A DNA stretch of 64,000 nucleotides from Mixophyes australis (lineage: Eukaryota; Chordata; Amphibia; Anura; Limnodynastidae): contig JAVHZZ010000006.1 in NCBI GenBank assembly GCA_036250195.1, forward strand, positions 186,495,850 through 186,559,849, given 5' to 3'. This document shows positions 26,535-35,920 of this stretch, piece after piece. The translations under genes were made by a program, and so were the position numbers. How positions within the stretch are numbered: position 1 is the first letter of the stretch; every line of letters begins with the position of its first letter. The notes beneath the pieces are model-generated. The model saw only the letters and a program-made list of their open reading frames with translations, was not told the origin of the DNA and did no database searches.

Positions 26535-26640
26535 CCCGCGGTGTGTATCGCTGGAAGCGGCGGCTATATCCTCACACTCTGCACAGGACTCACCCAGACC
26601 TCGGCACTCCGACAACTAACACCAACACCGAGCTAGCTGA
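26535..26640 (-). other. jup: jup exon 1, non-coding 5' UTR (predicted)
   Basis: The coding start is in exon 2, which begins with a splice acceptor only 7 nt before the ATG, so an upstream 5' UTR exon must exist. The best candidate is the GC/CpG-rich block here, ending in CCGCGGG|GTAAGGAG on the minus strand. A second good donor, GGTCTGG|GTGAGT, lies 58 nt earlier (GT at 26593-26592) and could give a shorter exon. The 5' limit is a guess from base composition and promoter boxes. Confidence 0.6.
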
Positions 26641-26900
26641 CAGCGACACCCCCCCACCCAGCCAATGAGGAGACGCCCATGCTCTAACACCGCCCACCTC
26701 CCATGACCTCCTTCAATTCTTATTGGACATTCCATAGATCCATCTGACCACCAAGTAACACAGAATCACCGCCTCTTTTCAATTTAACGCGAGCAGATAG
26801 GTTAAATCGCATGCCAATCTGCGTTCCTATTAAAACCGTCTCCTTTGCTTACTGAGCATTGGGTACAAGTTCCCAAAGTAAAATGCGATTGGTCGGTTTA
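26641..26900 (-). promoter_or_regulatory. jup: Probable jup core promoter
   Basis: Just upstream of predicted exon 1 on the minus strand. It has a GC box (GGGCGG, 26690-26695), an inverted CCAAT at 26662-26666 and sense CCAAT boxes at 26722-26726 and 26888-26892. No TATA box is well placed. This looks like a TATA-less, CCAAT/Sp1-type promoter of a broadly expressed gene; the exact start site is not determinable by eye. Confidence 0.5.
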
Positions 26901-27406
26901 ATGTCAGTCAAATTCAGCTTACCCAGTAAGGGACGTTGTGCTGCCTGAGAGTGTTTTTTTTATGTGGCACCGCCCTAGAATTACGTTTTTGCCTTCACCT
27001 GGCCAGGTGAGTAACAATGAGAGAGTGATCCAAGCATTAGTCATCCTCGACCTAGCCAGACTATGAAAACAAGATGTATAATCACATATCATCCAAGCTG
27101 ACCTATTTATTACCAGAAATACAATGGTCTGTTTCTGTTTCAATATGAATTCTAGGGAAAAGCAGGAACAGAAAACTGAGTAACTGTAATTGTGATGGTA
27201 GAATATTGCAAGTCTTCTTAACAATGCAACCACTCTGTATTTGATATTTTCTCATTATATTAGATATTCTACCTCATTACGCACATACACACTAGCGTTA
27301 AAAAGATCATTACCAGCAGTAAACACAAAAAAATAAAAATGGCAATGGGTATGGTAACACTAGAAACAAATGATTTCTGATGTCAGAAACAGTGGGTATA
27401 AAGCTC
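26901..27406. other. Intergenic sequence upstream of jup
   Basis: No repeat ends, exon or RNA gene recognised. It contains nothing I can support beyond possible distal promoter sequence. Confidence 0.5.
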
Positions 27407-27409
27407 TTA

Positions 27410-27717
27410 GGCTACATGCCCACTAGTATTCTTTCTGCACTATAAACACCAGTGAAAACACAAGTGAAACCGTATGTGAAACATGTTAGGTGTGCATTTG
27501 TTACTACAATTTTAAATGGTGTTTGGAGGGCCCAATGTGTTTGCCAGCAGTAAATGCATGTATATAGAAGATGGATTTTGAAGACGCACTACACTAGTAA
27601 AAATGCAAGTAACCTTGGAAACATTGGTTTCTATTGTCACCCCTGTTTACATGGATTGTACTAGTATTAAAAAACACTAGTAAAATGCACGTAATTAACA
27701 CTAGTGGGTATGAGGCC
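27410..27717. mobile_element. Harbinger-like MITE with TTA duplication
   Basis: Left end GGCTACATGCCCACTAGT and right end ACTAGTGGGTATGAGGCC are inverted with a few mismatches; TTA flanks both (27407-27409, 27718-27720). 308 bp, rich in CACTAGTG-like repeats, no coding. Confidence 0.6.
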
Positions 27718-27776
27718 TTAAGATAAATTATTACCATACCATCCAATCTGACACCTTTTCACAGTGAGATAACAAA

Positions 27777-28072
27777 GGGGTCTATTTATGACCCATCGCA
27801 TATTGTTTACTTTGATTATCAGTTCTTATCGCAATGATAAGTAATTACTTAACGTGTCAGTTTGTTACAGTTGATTAGCCAGGACAGAGGCTCCGCAGAG
27901 TCTCATGTCCTAGGACAATTTGAGTCGGGAGGAGCTCAAAGCCTGCCGAGGAGGGATCCGAAAATCTCTCTCCTGCAAAGCTCTCCCCATAGGATAGAAT
28001 GGCTAATGACATCTTCATATGGTGTTAGCTGTCAGGGTCAAGCTCTGAATTTCGGTTTGATAAATAGGGCAT
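27777..28072. mobile_element. Probable MITE with GGGGTCTATTTAT termini
   Basis: Left GGGGTCTATTTATGAC and right TTTGATAAATAGGGCA are imperfect inverted repeats, a pattern frequent in frog MITEs. Target duplication not resolved. A perfect palindrome (28079-28104) follows immediately and may belong to it. Confidence 0.4.
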
Positions 28073-28078
28073 AATCGT

Positions 28079-28104
28079 AGTCCCCATAGATATCTATGGG
28101 GACT
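28079..28104. repeat. Perfect 26-bp palindrome
   Basis: AGTCCCCATAGAT followed by its exact inverse complement, no spacer. Lies next to the MITE end at 28072. Confidence 0.85.
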
Positions 28105-28321
28105 GGATTTGCAATCAATGGGGCTGTGACTACAGTGATCCACTAATAAAAAAAAATGTCTCGTTACTTGATTCAGAGGTTCAAAAATAAGTTTCTCAAT
28201 TATTGCACTGTATTTTTCTTTATTATTTAACTTTTTATTTTCATGTTTACAGTATATCAGTAGTTTATTTAAAAAATTAAACATAATTGTAAACATATTT
28301 AAAACACACAAATGTGTAAAA

Positions 28322-28325
<4 letters not shown>

Positions 28326-28400
<75 letters not shown>
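28326..28400. repeat. (AC)n microsatellite
   Basis: About 37 uninterrupted AC units. On the minus strand it creates a spurious Cys-Val open frame. Confidence 0.98.
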
Positions 28401-28403
<3 letters not shown>

Positions 28404-29073
28404 CAAGTCCCCATAACACAGTATACCCTTCCTAACCCAACATTATGAACTCCACAAATCAAACACCTCTTGACTCCTCACCTCACAAAGTTTGCCAAAG
28501 ACTGACTAGCCCCAATATTCCACAGCGTGATCCACTGTCCATTGCAGAAAAAGAATAAATCATTACCTGAGTATCGTCCACTTCATAGCACAAAGACACA
28601 GACATGCTCCCACAGACAATGACAATCCATTTCCAAGCAGGGGTTGGAGATTACTGGATTCTGCTTTATGTCAAGTCTGAGGGCTGAATTTCTGTCTGCT
28701 CAGAATTCAGTGCAAGCAGGTGTGTTATTGACTATTCAACTGCCAATGAATCGCCAAGCTTGTCTGTATTTCAAATGTTCCTCTTAACTAGAGAGCTAAA
28801 CTCCTTTATAATTAGCAGGAAACGTGGCTTATTTAGTATGCGGTTGTTTACTTAATAGCAATGCGTCTTGTTGCTAAGCGCAGGGAGTGATGCTGGGGGA
28901 GCCATTTGCTACCTCCCTCTTGCCATATAAAATGACCCATTTGACCACACAACTGCCAACTTCAGTTATTTCTGCTTATTTGTCAATATTGGTTAAAATG
29001 AACTCATAAATACAAAAAGAAGTGGGTAAACTCTAGTCACATTGTTTAGAAAACCCACCAAGGTGATAATAAA

Positions 29074-29078
<5 letters not shown>
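28401..29078. other. Intergenic sequence with a possible first exon on the minus strand
   Basis: No repeat recognised. On the minus strand there is a TATA-like ATTATAAAGG (28812-28803), an inverted CCAAT, an ATG at 28605 followed by 13 open codons, and a donor-like CTCAG|GTAATG at 28567. See findings; the support is only motif-level. Confidence 0.3.

Positions 29079-29104
<26 letters not shown>
29079..29104. repeat. (AT)n microsatellite
   Basis: Alternating TA/AT run of about 26 bp. Confidence 0.9.
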
Positions 29105-29108
<4 letters not shown>

Positions 29109-29134
29109 ATAGTGCTTTATTTACACTTTATGAA

Positions 29135-29490
29135 GCTCCTATGCACCTCCAAACCTCTCGAGAGAATTGCATACACTCACCTCACCAGCTTTCTTTCCTC
29201 ACACAACCTACTGGATCTTCTTTAGTCAGGCTTTTGTTCTCAACACTCCGCAGCGGCTGCGTTGACTGAGGTGGTCAACGATTTGATCACTGCTAAATCT
29301 AAAGGCCATTACTGTTTTCTAATTCTGGATCTCTCTGCTGCATTTGACACTGTTTACTACTCTCTCCTCATACAAATGCTACAATCTCTATGTCTTTAGG
29401 ACATTATCCTATCCTGGTTCTCATCCTACCTATGTAATCGCTCTTTCAGTGTTAGTTTCTTTGGATCCACCTCTGCTCTACTTCCTTGAT
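29135..29490 (+). pseudogene. Fragment of non-LTR retrotransposon reverse transcriptase (L2/CR1/Rex-like)
   Basis: Translation in one frame with breaks shows [33 protein letters not shown] and SWFSSYLCNRSFSVS. These correspond to RT motifs around [14 protein letters not shown] and LSWFSSYL of L2/CR1-type LINEs. A stop precedes the segment and another follows LQSLCL. The rest of the element (endonuclease, YxDD core, 3' tail) is absent. Orientation plus. Confidence 0.65.
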
Positions 29491-29678
29491 CAGCTGGAGT
29501 ACCATATTTACTCAAAAACAAGAGTTGAGATAAAAAACCAAGACAGTCAAGTCCAAAAAATTCCTATATTAGTTTCACAGTGTTAAAAACACTTTTATTA
29601 GTAATCAAATATAAAAAAAATGTTCACATATTCACATCTACCAGATTTACACTGGTAAAATATTAAAATAAAGATTGT

Positions 29679-29773
29679 GGGGCATGTTTTTCCGTGCACG
29701 ATTAACGTAATATCGGTAATCGTGCGCGGACCGCGGGATTTTCGGCAATCCCGCGGACAATTGAATATGCCCC
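29679..29773. mobile_element. Short Harbinger-like MITE, degraded
   Basis: Ends GGGGCAT and AATTGAATATGCCCC match the termini of the element at 6410. The interior is CG-rich with inverted CCGCGGGATT / AATCCCGCGG. TTA follows the right end; the left duplication is lost (TGT). Confidence 0.5.
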
Positions 29774-30979
29774 TTAGAAAGTGAAAACTGAAAGAAAATA
29801 AAGGGCTTTATTAAAATTATACCAAACCCCTTTTGACGAAACATACAATCTGGTAAGTTGGGGTCTACATACGTCACTTTTCATCTGATTTCATTCACAT
29901 TTCCACCATGCTGCTACCTCTATATTTAGTCTATGACATTGATCCTAATGAAATCAGTATTGTATAATCTTGTTCCTTTATCGCGTATTTACTTTAAAGG
30001 ATTAATAATATGACCATTATTAATGTCCTCCTTTTTTTATTTCCAAAGTGTATGAGATATAAGGAATAGTTATATTTAGTTTTATTGGTATACCTTGGTG
30101 TTTTTGTGACCATATAGTACTCAACAGACAATCTTTTATATCATAGATGTGTACAGCATCTTATACAATATTTAGATCAGTCTCCCATGTCTTTTTTAGC
30201 ATGTATTCTTCTTGCATATTGCAAAATTCTTGTTATCTAGCTCCGTTATAATTCACCACATTTCTATATCAAAAGGTCTACACTCATCATTATATATGTG
30301 GTACCAATTGCATCCACCAATATAAAGACCCAGAAAAAATGTCTTTGTGTAATCAGGGGAATATAATACTAATCTGATTCGCCTGTCGAATTCTGGATAA
30401 AATACAAATGTACAGATAAAAGTTGTTCTTACTTATAATCTGCATTATATTTGTCCAATATTAAATGGTATGGCTGTTAGCCTCTTCACCTTCAATTCTC
30501 AGTAAAGGAAGTAATGCCCTAGCAAATGAAATTACCATCATTTAAATAAGTAAAATGTCACTTACAGTAGTTTGCAATAAGACATTATAGCTTGCATTCA
30601 CACTGAAAGTTGTTCTACAGCCAATATAGGACTAATAAAATTGTCCTATGTAACTCAAATAATGATTTGCAATCATACAGCTATAGTGAAACTGCACAAC
30701 TGATATCCATACTCATGAATCCACGTTAGGAAATTCATGCAATCAGAGTCTACTATAGAGTTTTGTCTCTTTTCTCTGTCTGTTACTACCATTCTAAAGC
30801 TCAGAGCGGTGTCTATATTCGGCAAATAGTAAGTAGCCACCTAATCAGGGCCTGATTAAGGGTTCCAGCCACCCCAGGCTAACACACCGGTTACCGCCCC
30901 CTCCCCGTGCGCCTCAGGCCCCAACCAATATCTATGTTTCTATATTTATACACAGTGTTCAAAGTCGAAACTTAGAACA

Positions 30980-30982
<3 letters not shown>
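29774..30982. other. Intergenic, AT-rich, no gene seen
   Basis: No coding or repeat structure recognised except CAGGGCCTGATTAAGGG near 30846, which resembles a hAT-type left end without a visible partner. Confidence 0.4.
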
Positions 30983-31021
<39 letters not shown>

Positions 31022-31201
31022 ATATATATGAATTATTATTGACATTAATAAACGCAAATCCTTCACTGCTGCTGTTCACAGAAGCCTTGCATATTTCTCC
31101 ATACACTATACAAAAGAGACCACTAGAGAGAACAGCGCTGTGAAACTGCTCGTGATGATTCACCACACAACTACAGTGTATATATATATATATATATATA
31201 T
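30983..31201. repeat. Two (TA)n microsatellites about 160 bp apart
   Basis: TA runs at 30983-31013 and 31178-31201 with GTGTGTGTATATATATG between. The intervening 150 bp is unremarkable. Confidence 0.9.
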
Positions 31202-31202
31202 G

Positions 31203-31502
31203 CACACAATTTTAAAATATTAATTAATACATAAAAACAAACAGGGCCTGCTTGATTAAGGAAAAGAAGTCCCAAAAAATAGTAACTTTGCACGTGGTCA
31301 AAACCATGATGCATTGGAGGGGGATGTAAATTAAAATGTGGGGGGACAGGTTTATAGTGACATGAAATAGAAGGTAAAGATGTCCCTGACCAAATAAGCT
31401 TACAATCTAGGAGATGAAGGAAACACTGGATACATAAGGTAGTGGGCTAACAATTGTTGGTGGGGATACATGTTCATGGACACAGTCACAGTGTTAATTC
31501 TT
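31203..31502. other. Intergenic, nothing recognised
   Basis: No gene, repeat end or RNA seen. Confidence 0.4.
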
Positions 31503-31745
31503 GGCTCCAGGCAGTTGGTGGAAATGGGTACTGTGCTAGGTCCTGGCTCTGGGCAGTTGCTAACCACTGGCAAATCATCAGTTTCTGGTAGATGGTAATT
31601 ATATGTATAGCACTAGTGAATAGCTCCAGGCAGCTGATAACCGCAGCCACAGCACTAGGTTCCTGGCTCTGAACAGTTGGTATTTACAGGTATTACAGCT
31701 AGTTTCTGGCTCCAGGCAGCTAGTAATTGCAGGTATAGCACTAGT
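31503..31745. repeat. Degenerate ~60-bp tandem repeat
   Basis: About four diverged units of the type CTGGCTCCAGGCAGTTGGTA...GGTATAGCACTAG. It lies just before the 30-bp minisatellite. Confidence 0.6.
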
Positions 31746-31950
31746 GTCAAGCGCCAGGCCCTCTGATGCACTTTTCAGGGTCTGGTGTGCTCCTCCTGGG
31801 TGTTTAAGCAGTGTCTGGAATCTCGTTACTCTCTGGTTCCGACGGTCTGATTGCATGCGCCATCTTGTTTTTTTGGCCACGCACAGTAGCATTTCACTCC
31901 AGTTTCTTGCCAGTTCTATCTCTTCCATTCTGTTTCTGTTTATATCCACA

Positions 31951-32385
31951 CTAGTCTATTCCTGGTTATTTACATCCACGCCAGTGTGTTCCTGGTTATT
32001 TACATCAATGATAGTGTGTTCCTGGTTATTTACATCAATGCTAGTGTGTTCCTGGTTATTTACATCAATGCTAGTGTGTTCCTGGTTATTTACATCAATG
32101 CTAGTGTGTTCCTGGTTATTTACATTCATGCTAGTGTGTTCCTGGTTATTTACATGCACGCTAGTGTGTTCCTGGTTATTTACATCAATGCTAGTGTGTT
32201 CCTGGTTATTTACATTCATGCTAGTGTGTTCCTGGCTATTTACATGCATGCTAGTGTGTTCCTGGTTATTTACAGCCACGCCAGTGTGTTTTTGGATATT
32301 TTCATCTATGCCAGTGTGTTCTTAGTTATTTCCATTCACACCAGTATATTTCTGATTATTTCCATCCACACCAGTTTGTTCCTGT
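31951..32385. repeat. 30-bp minisatellite
   Basis: About 14 copies of a unit near GTGTGTTCCTGGTTATTTACATCAATGCTA, the right-hand copies more diverged. Because 30 is divisible by 3, stop-free frames extend through the array on both strands and give decapeptide repeats (plus: SWLFTSMLVC; minus: MNVNNQEHTS). A further diverged unit lies right of the LTR at about 32983-33015, so the array was split by that insertion. It may represent the LTR/leader part of the Gypsy element that follows. Confidence 0.85.
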
Positions 32386-32982
32386 TGTGACATAATCTAA
32401 TAAGAGAAATGGGTACCATCTCCTTGGGGAAGATGGCGATGAACAGCAGCAGTAAACCACACAAGTCCAGAGGTTTTAGGTTAAAAGCCACAGCTAGTTT
32501 ATTTACCAGCTTGCAAGCAAAACATAAACAAAATCCTAGCTGTCTGGCTACTAGCTAATACATTTTAGTGACACCCTCTCTCAGGTGCTGGACCTCGTGT
32601 CCAAGCACATACTCAACATATCATTGCTCACCACAGCAGAGTATCTCAGGAGGCAACTCACCTCCTCCCCAGGTCGGAGACAATGATTGCAGATACTAGC
32701 TGCTTTTTCACAGGCACCTCACAGGTGCATCTCTTGATCAGCCTGTTTAGAGACTGGCAGATCAGAAGACCCGGACTGGGCCTTATGTATGGAGCCCACC
32801 CTTCTCTTTCTCTATACATAACACCAGGGACCCTTACCATGTTTTGCTGGTGCAGGGAAATACCCTGTGGGAAGCTATACCCACACATCTACACATTCTC
32901 CCTGGTGTTTTAACATACACAATGCCAGAAGCCTGGGACACATACCTCTGCCATTTAGCCTCCTTCCAGTGACTCTGTCACA
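32386..32982 (-). mobile_element. Solo LTR, minus orientation
   Basis: On the minus strand it begins TGTGACAGAGTCACTGG and ends TATGTCACA, that is TG...CA. A polyadenylation signal AATAAA is at 32503-32498. No internal region or primer site adjoins. Flanking CTGT and CTGC suggest a 4-bp duplication with one change. It interrupts the minisatellite. Confidence 0.6.
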
Positions 32983-33184
32983 CTGCTTATTCAATCTATG
33001 CCAGTGTGTTCCATATAATTCACAATTCTGAAGACACCTTAGCCCATACATCCTTGTGGAGTTCCATTGTGAATACTGACCCTCTATTAGACTCCGTGTC
33101 TCCATAATCAGCAGTGTCATATTGGTCTGGCTGTTTGAATCCAGGAGTTTGTGTGTTTCCTGACAGTATCAACTGCCCATAATA

Positions 33185-34215
33185 ATGGATTCAGCAAGTG
33201 ATCCATCTCCAAATGAGTTACTCCAACATCTTCTGGGTTGTGTGGACAGAAAATATGCAACGCAGAATCAGCTAGTTCAGTGCCTTCAGGGACTATCGGC
33301 CCAGCTCGATACTCATCAGTTCTCTAGCCCATCCTTTATTCCTCGTCGCAGCCGCTTCTGTAGTTTTGGTTGTCTCCACAGTTCCAGTTTTCAACCTCAG
33401 AATACTTTCTCCTGCCAAATACACCAGAGATCACAAAATTTGCAGCAGATTCTTTAATGCGATGTTCAATTTCTAGTATCCCCTTTATCACAGCCTTTTG
33501 AAACATGTTTGATGGACCCAGACATTGTGTAGCTGCCAGCATTTGACATTTGTATCAAAGCATCAGAGTGGTGCAGTTTTGCACTCTTGCTTCAGAATTG
33601 CAGTAGAACAATGAGGCCCTAGTATCATCATCATCATCATTTATTTATATAGTGCCACTAATTCTACAGCTCTGTACAGAGAACTCACTCACATCAGTCC
33701 CTGCCTCATTGGAGCTTACAGTCTAAATTCCCTAACACACACACAGACACACTAGGACCAATTTGATAGGAGCCAATTAACCTACTAGTATGTTTTTGGA
33801 GTGTGGGAGGAAACCGTAACACCCGAAGTAAACCCACACAAATATGTGGAGAACATACAAACTCCACACACATAAGGCCATGGTCGAGAATTGAACTCAT
33901 GACCTCAGTGCTGTGAGGCAGAAGTGCTAACCACTAGTAGCAGCATTTTGGAAGGCTCTTTCAGAGTGAATGAAAAATGAGCTTGCATCTTGTGAATTAC
34001 CTACTTCACTTGATGATATGATATCTGTAAGCCTCCCACGAGAGAGAACAAGGTCAAGGATCCGCCATTAAATTGGCACCCCGCTTTCAAGCACCTCAGT
34101 TATCTGTGTATGAACCTATGAAATTGGGTAGTTCATGCTTGTCTCCTGAGGAACGAAAGCAGAACTTCAAAAATAATACTCTGCCTCTGTCACAAGTCTT
34201 AGTAAATGTGCTATA
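33185..34215 (+). pseudogene. Ty3/Gypsy gag remnant
   Basis: Starts ATGGATTCAGCAAGTGATCC and gives a gag-like N-terminus (SPNELLQHLLGCVDRKYATQ). It resumes after the repeat insertion with fragments such as YEPMKLGSSCLSPEERK, matching the gag C-terminal region before the zinc knuckle of anuran Gypsy elements. Several frameshifts and stops break it, and the zinc knuckle itself is not preserved. A (GAT)n-tailed repeat (33627-33946) is inserted in it. Start of a long decayed element running to about 42 kb. Confidence 0.6.
33627..33946 (-). repeat. (GAT)n-tailed interspersed repeat, copy 2
   Basis: Left edge (TCA)n TTTATTTATATAGTGCCAC and right edge AGTGCTAACCACTAG; same family as 6739 and 60344. 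Read on minus it ends ...TATATAAATAAATGATGATGATG. Inserted inside the Gypsy gag remnant. Confidence 0.8.
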
Positions 34216-34254
34216 GCAGTTAGCTTAGTCTTTCCTACTGACACCATGAATCGT

Positions 34255-34610
34255 TCTGACATTTTGGATTCACTAGCTGCTGGAAACCTTATTCCCTCTG
34301 ATATGGCAACCAGGTGGTCCTTGCTTCTTTTGCATTTGGAGAACCCAGTTTATTTAACTACTATAGATGTCAGTCGAATACCTTATGATATTATTTGACA
34401 CTGTACAAGCTCTCTAACCCTGCCTGCGGGAGTCTTATATAAGGAGAGCACCACCTACCTTATTATTCCTCGCACCTCTTGTCTCATTATTTTGGGCCTT
34501 CCTTGTTTACAGCTACACATAAAGATTGGGTCACCACTCAAGTTCTAGCATGGGGGCTTTTGTGTCACTCTCATTGTATTAGTAAACTGTCACCCCTCCA
34601 AGAAGTAGTG
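34255..34610 (+). pseudogene. Ty3/Gypsy protease-region remnant
   Basis: Shows an LDS-x-AAGN pattern where functional aspartic proteases have DSG: here the glycine codon has become leucine (ILDSLAAGNLIPSDMATRWS). It continues with LENPVYLTTIDVSRIP and, after a frame change, DWVTTQVLAWG. Same orientation as the gag remnant. It ends where foreign sequence (5S-like) begins. Confidence 0.6.
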
Positions 34611-34635
34611 CTACTGGAATGTAAATTAGAAACAA

Positions 34636-34690
34636 GAGCCAGGTAAGTAACAGGATGGGGGACCGCCTGAGAACACCTGGTACGGTAGGA
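34636..34690 (+). repeat. 5S rRNA-like segment (3' half)
   Basis: Resembles the 3' half of vertebrate 5S rRNA: GAGCCAGGTAAGTAACAGG, then ATGGGGGACCGCCTGAGAAC and ACCTGGTACGGTAGG. The C-box part (GGATGGGAGACCGCCTGGG in 5S) is kept with few changes; the A-box half is not recognisable. It could be a 5S pseudogene or part of a 5S-derived SINE. Confidence 0.55.
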
Positions 34691-35920
34691 AAACTGTTCC
34701 TAGCTCCCCTCAGGGAACCCTAGGCAAGGGGGCTCATTATCGATATATATTCTCATTACAAGACATATATTGCAATGGAAGACTCTATGCAGTATATGGC
34801 TGAATAGTATATGACACCTCCAAACTATCGAGTATAAGGCTGGTTAGTATATGATACTTCCAAGCTCACACTCCCATTTTATTTATGTAGGCATCCTAAT
34901 TTTCGAATTGAGTCATTGACTATCCAGAAGCGTGCCACTACCTATTTCCATTTTTGACACCAATCTTCATTTTCAATATGTGGAATAGGGTAAATCTCCA
35001 TATGTTATTAACTTACTTTCTAGAACCCTGTGTACAACATATAGGGATCACTGTCTCCTATACTTTAGGGTTAGGACTCTCTGTACTTTGGTGTAACTTC
35101 TTGTTTAAGTACCCACGGAAAGTTTTCATAATCTAATAGTACACATGTAGACACATTCATTCGCTCCTTACCTCCCTTACTGTACTCACTATATATATTA
35201 CCAATAGGCATTGTATGTTACCCCTCACTACAGAGTATATTTAGCGCTAGTTCCTTTAGTAACGGTCTGGTTCATAACCTGCACCTTTTGTACTATTTAT
35301 CATTAATAGTTCTGTTATTGGTTTTCTATTTATAAGGTGAATGTATTTAATAGACTTACAATCAACAAGACATGTCCAAATACAAATTGCATCACAAATA
35401 ATATTTATTTTTATCTGTATTTTTATTAGTGATCTACCTCCCGGGTCACTTAAATGTATATGCAATTTTATTTACAATCACAATTCGCCTGAATACTAAA
35501 GATCCAATGTCCATGGATGCTGCATTAATTACCTTAAATACAAGCAACCAATTGGATTGATCCTGGCAAGAAGGAGGGACTGACGACACATACCTTGAGA
35601 AAGTCCTAGTACTGGATGAAACGCATTGGGAACACACATATTTTTTTCCCGGATACAGGCAACTGCAACCAGCACGTTTGTTCCACTGTGGAACGCACGC
35701 GCTGGTTACACTGTGACTCTCCTGCATGGTTCATTGTGCGGATCTCAGTGCCTTATGTCAGATCATTCATTTCATTGCTGGGTACCTAGTTCCTTTACCA
35801 TGCTGGGCTACAACTAATAGCAAGTATTTTATCTCAATTCCTATTGCTCACAAACTTTACTAAAGATCATTGATCACCTAATTGCGACACCTTTTTATTA
35901 TTAAGCTAGATTCATCTGAC
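34691..35920. mobile_element. Unclassified insertion between protease and RT of the Gypsy element
   Basis: The Gypsy frame stops near 34610 and resumes near 35921, where only about 300 bp would be expected. The inserted DNA has the 5S-like segment at its left, a long AT-rich middle, and near 35592-35628 a CTTGAGAAAGTCC..GGATGAAACGC motif widespread in amphibian repeats. No coding part recognised. Confidence 0.4.

Noticed and set aside
28015..28419. Minus-strand open frame rich in Cys-Val
   Set aside because: Translation of the (AC)n microsatellite.
31744..32325. Long plus-strand open frame (about 190 codons) with SWLFTSMLVC repeats
   Set aside because: Produced by the 30-bp minisatellite, whose length is a multiple of three; equally open frames exist on the other strand. 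No start context or domain.
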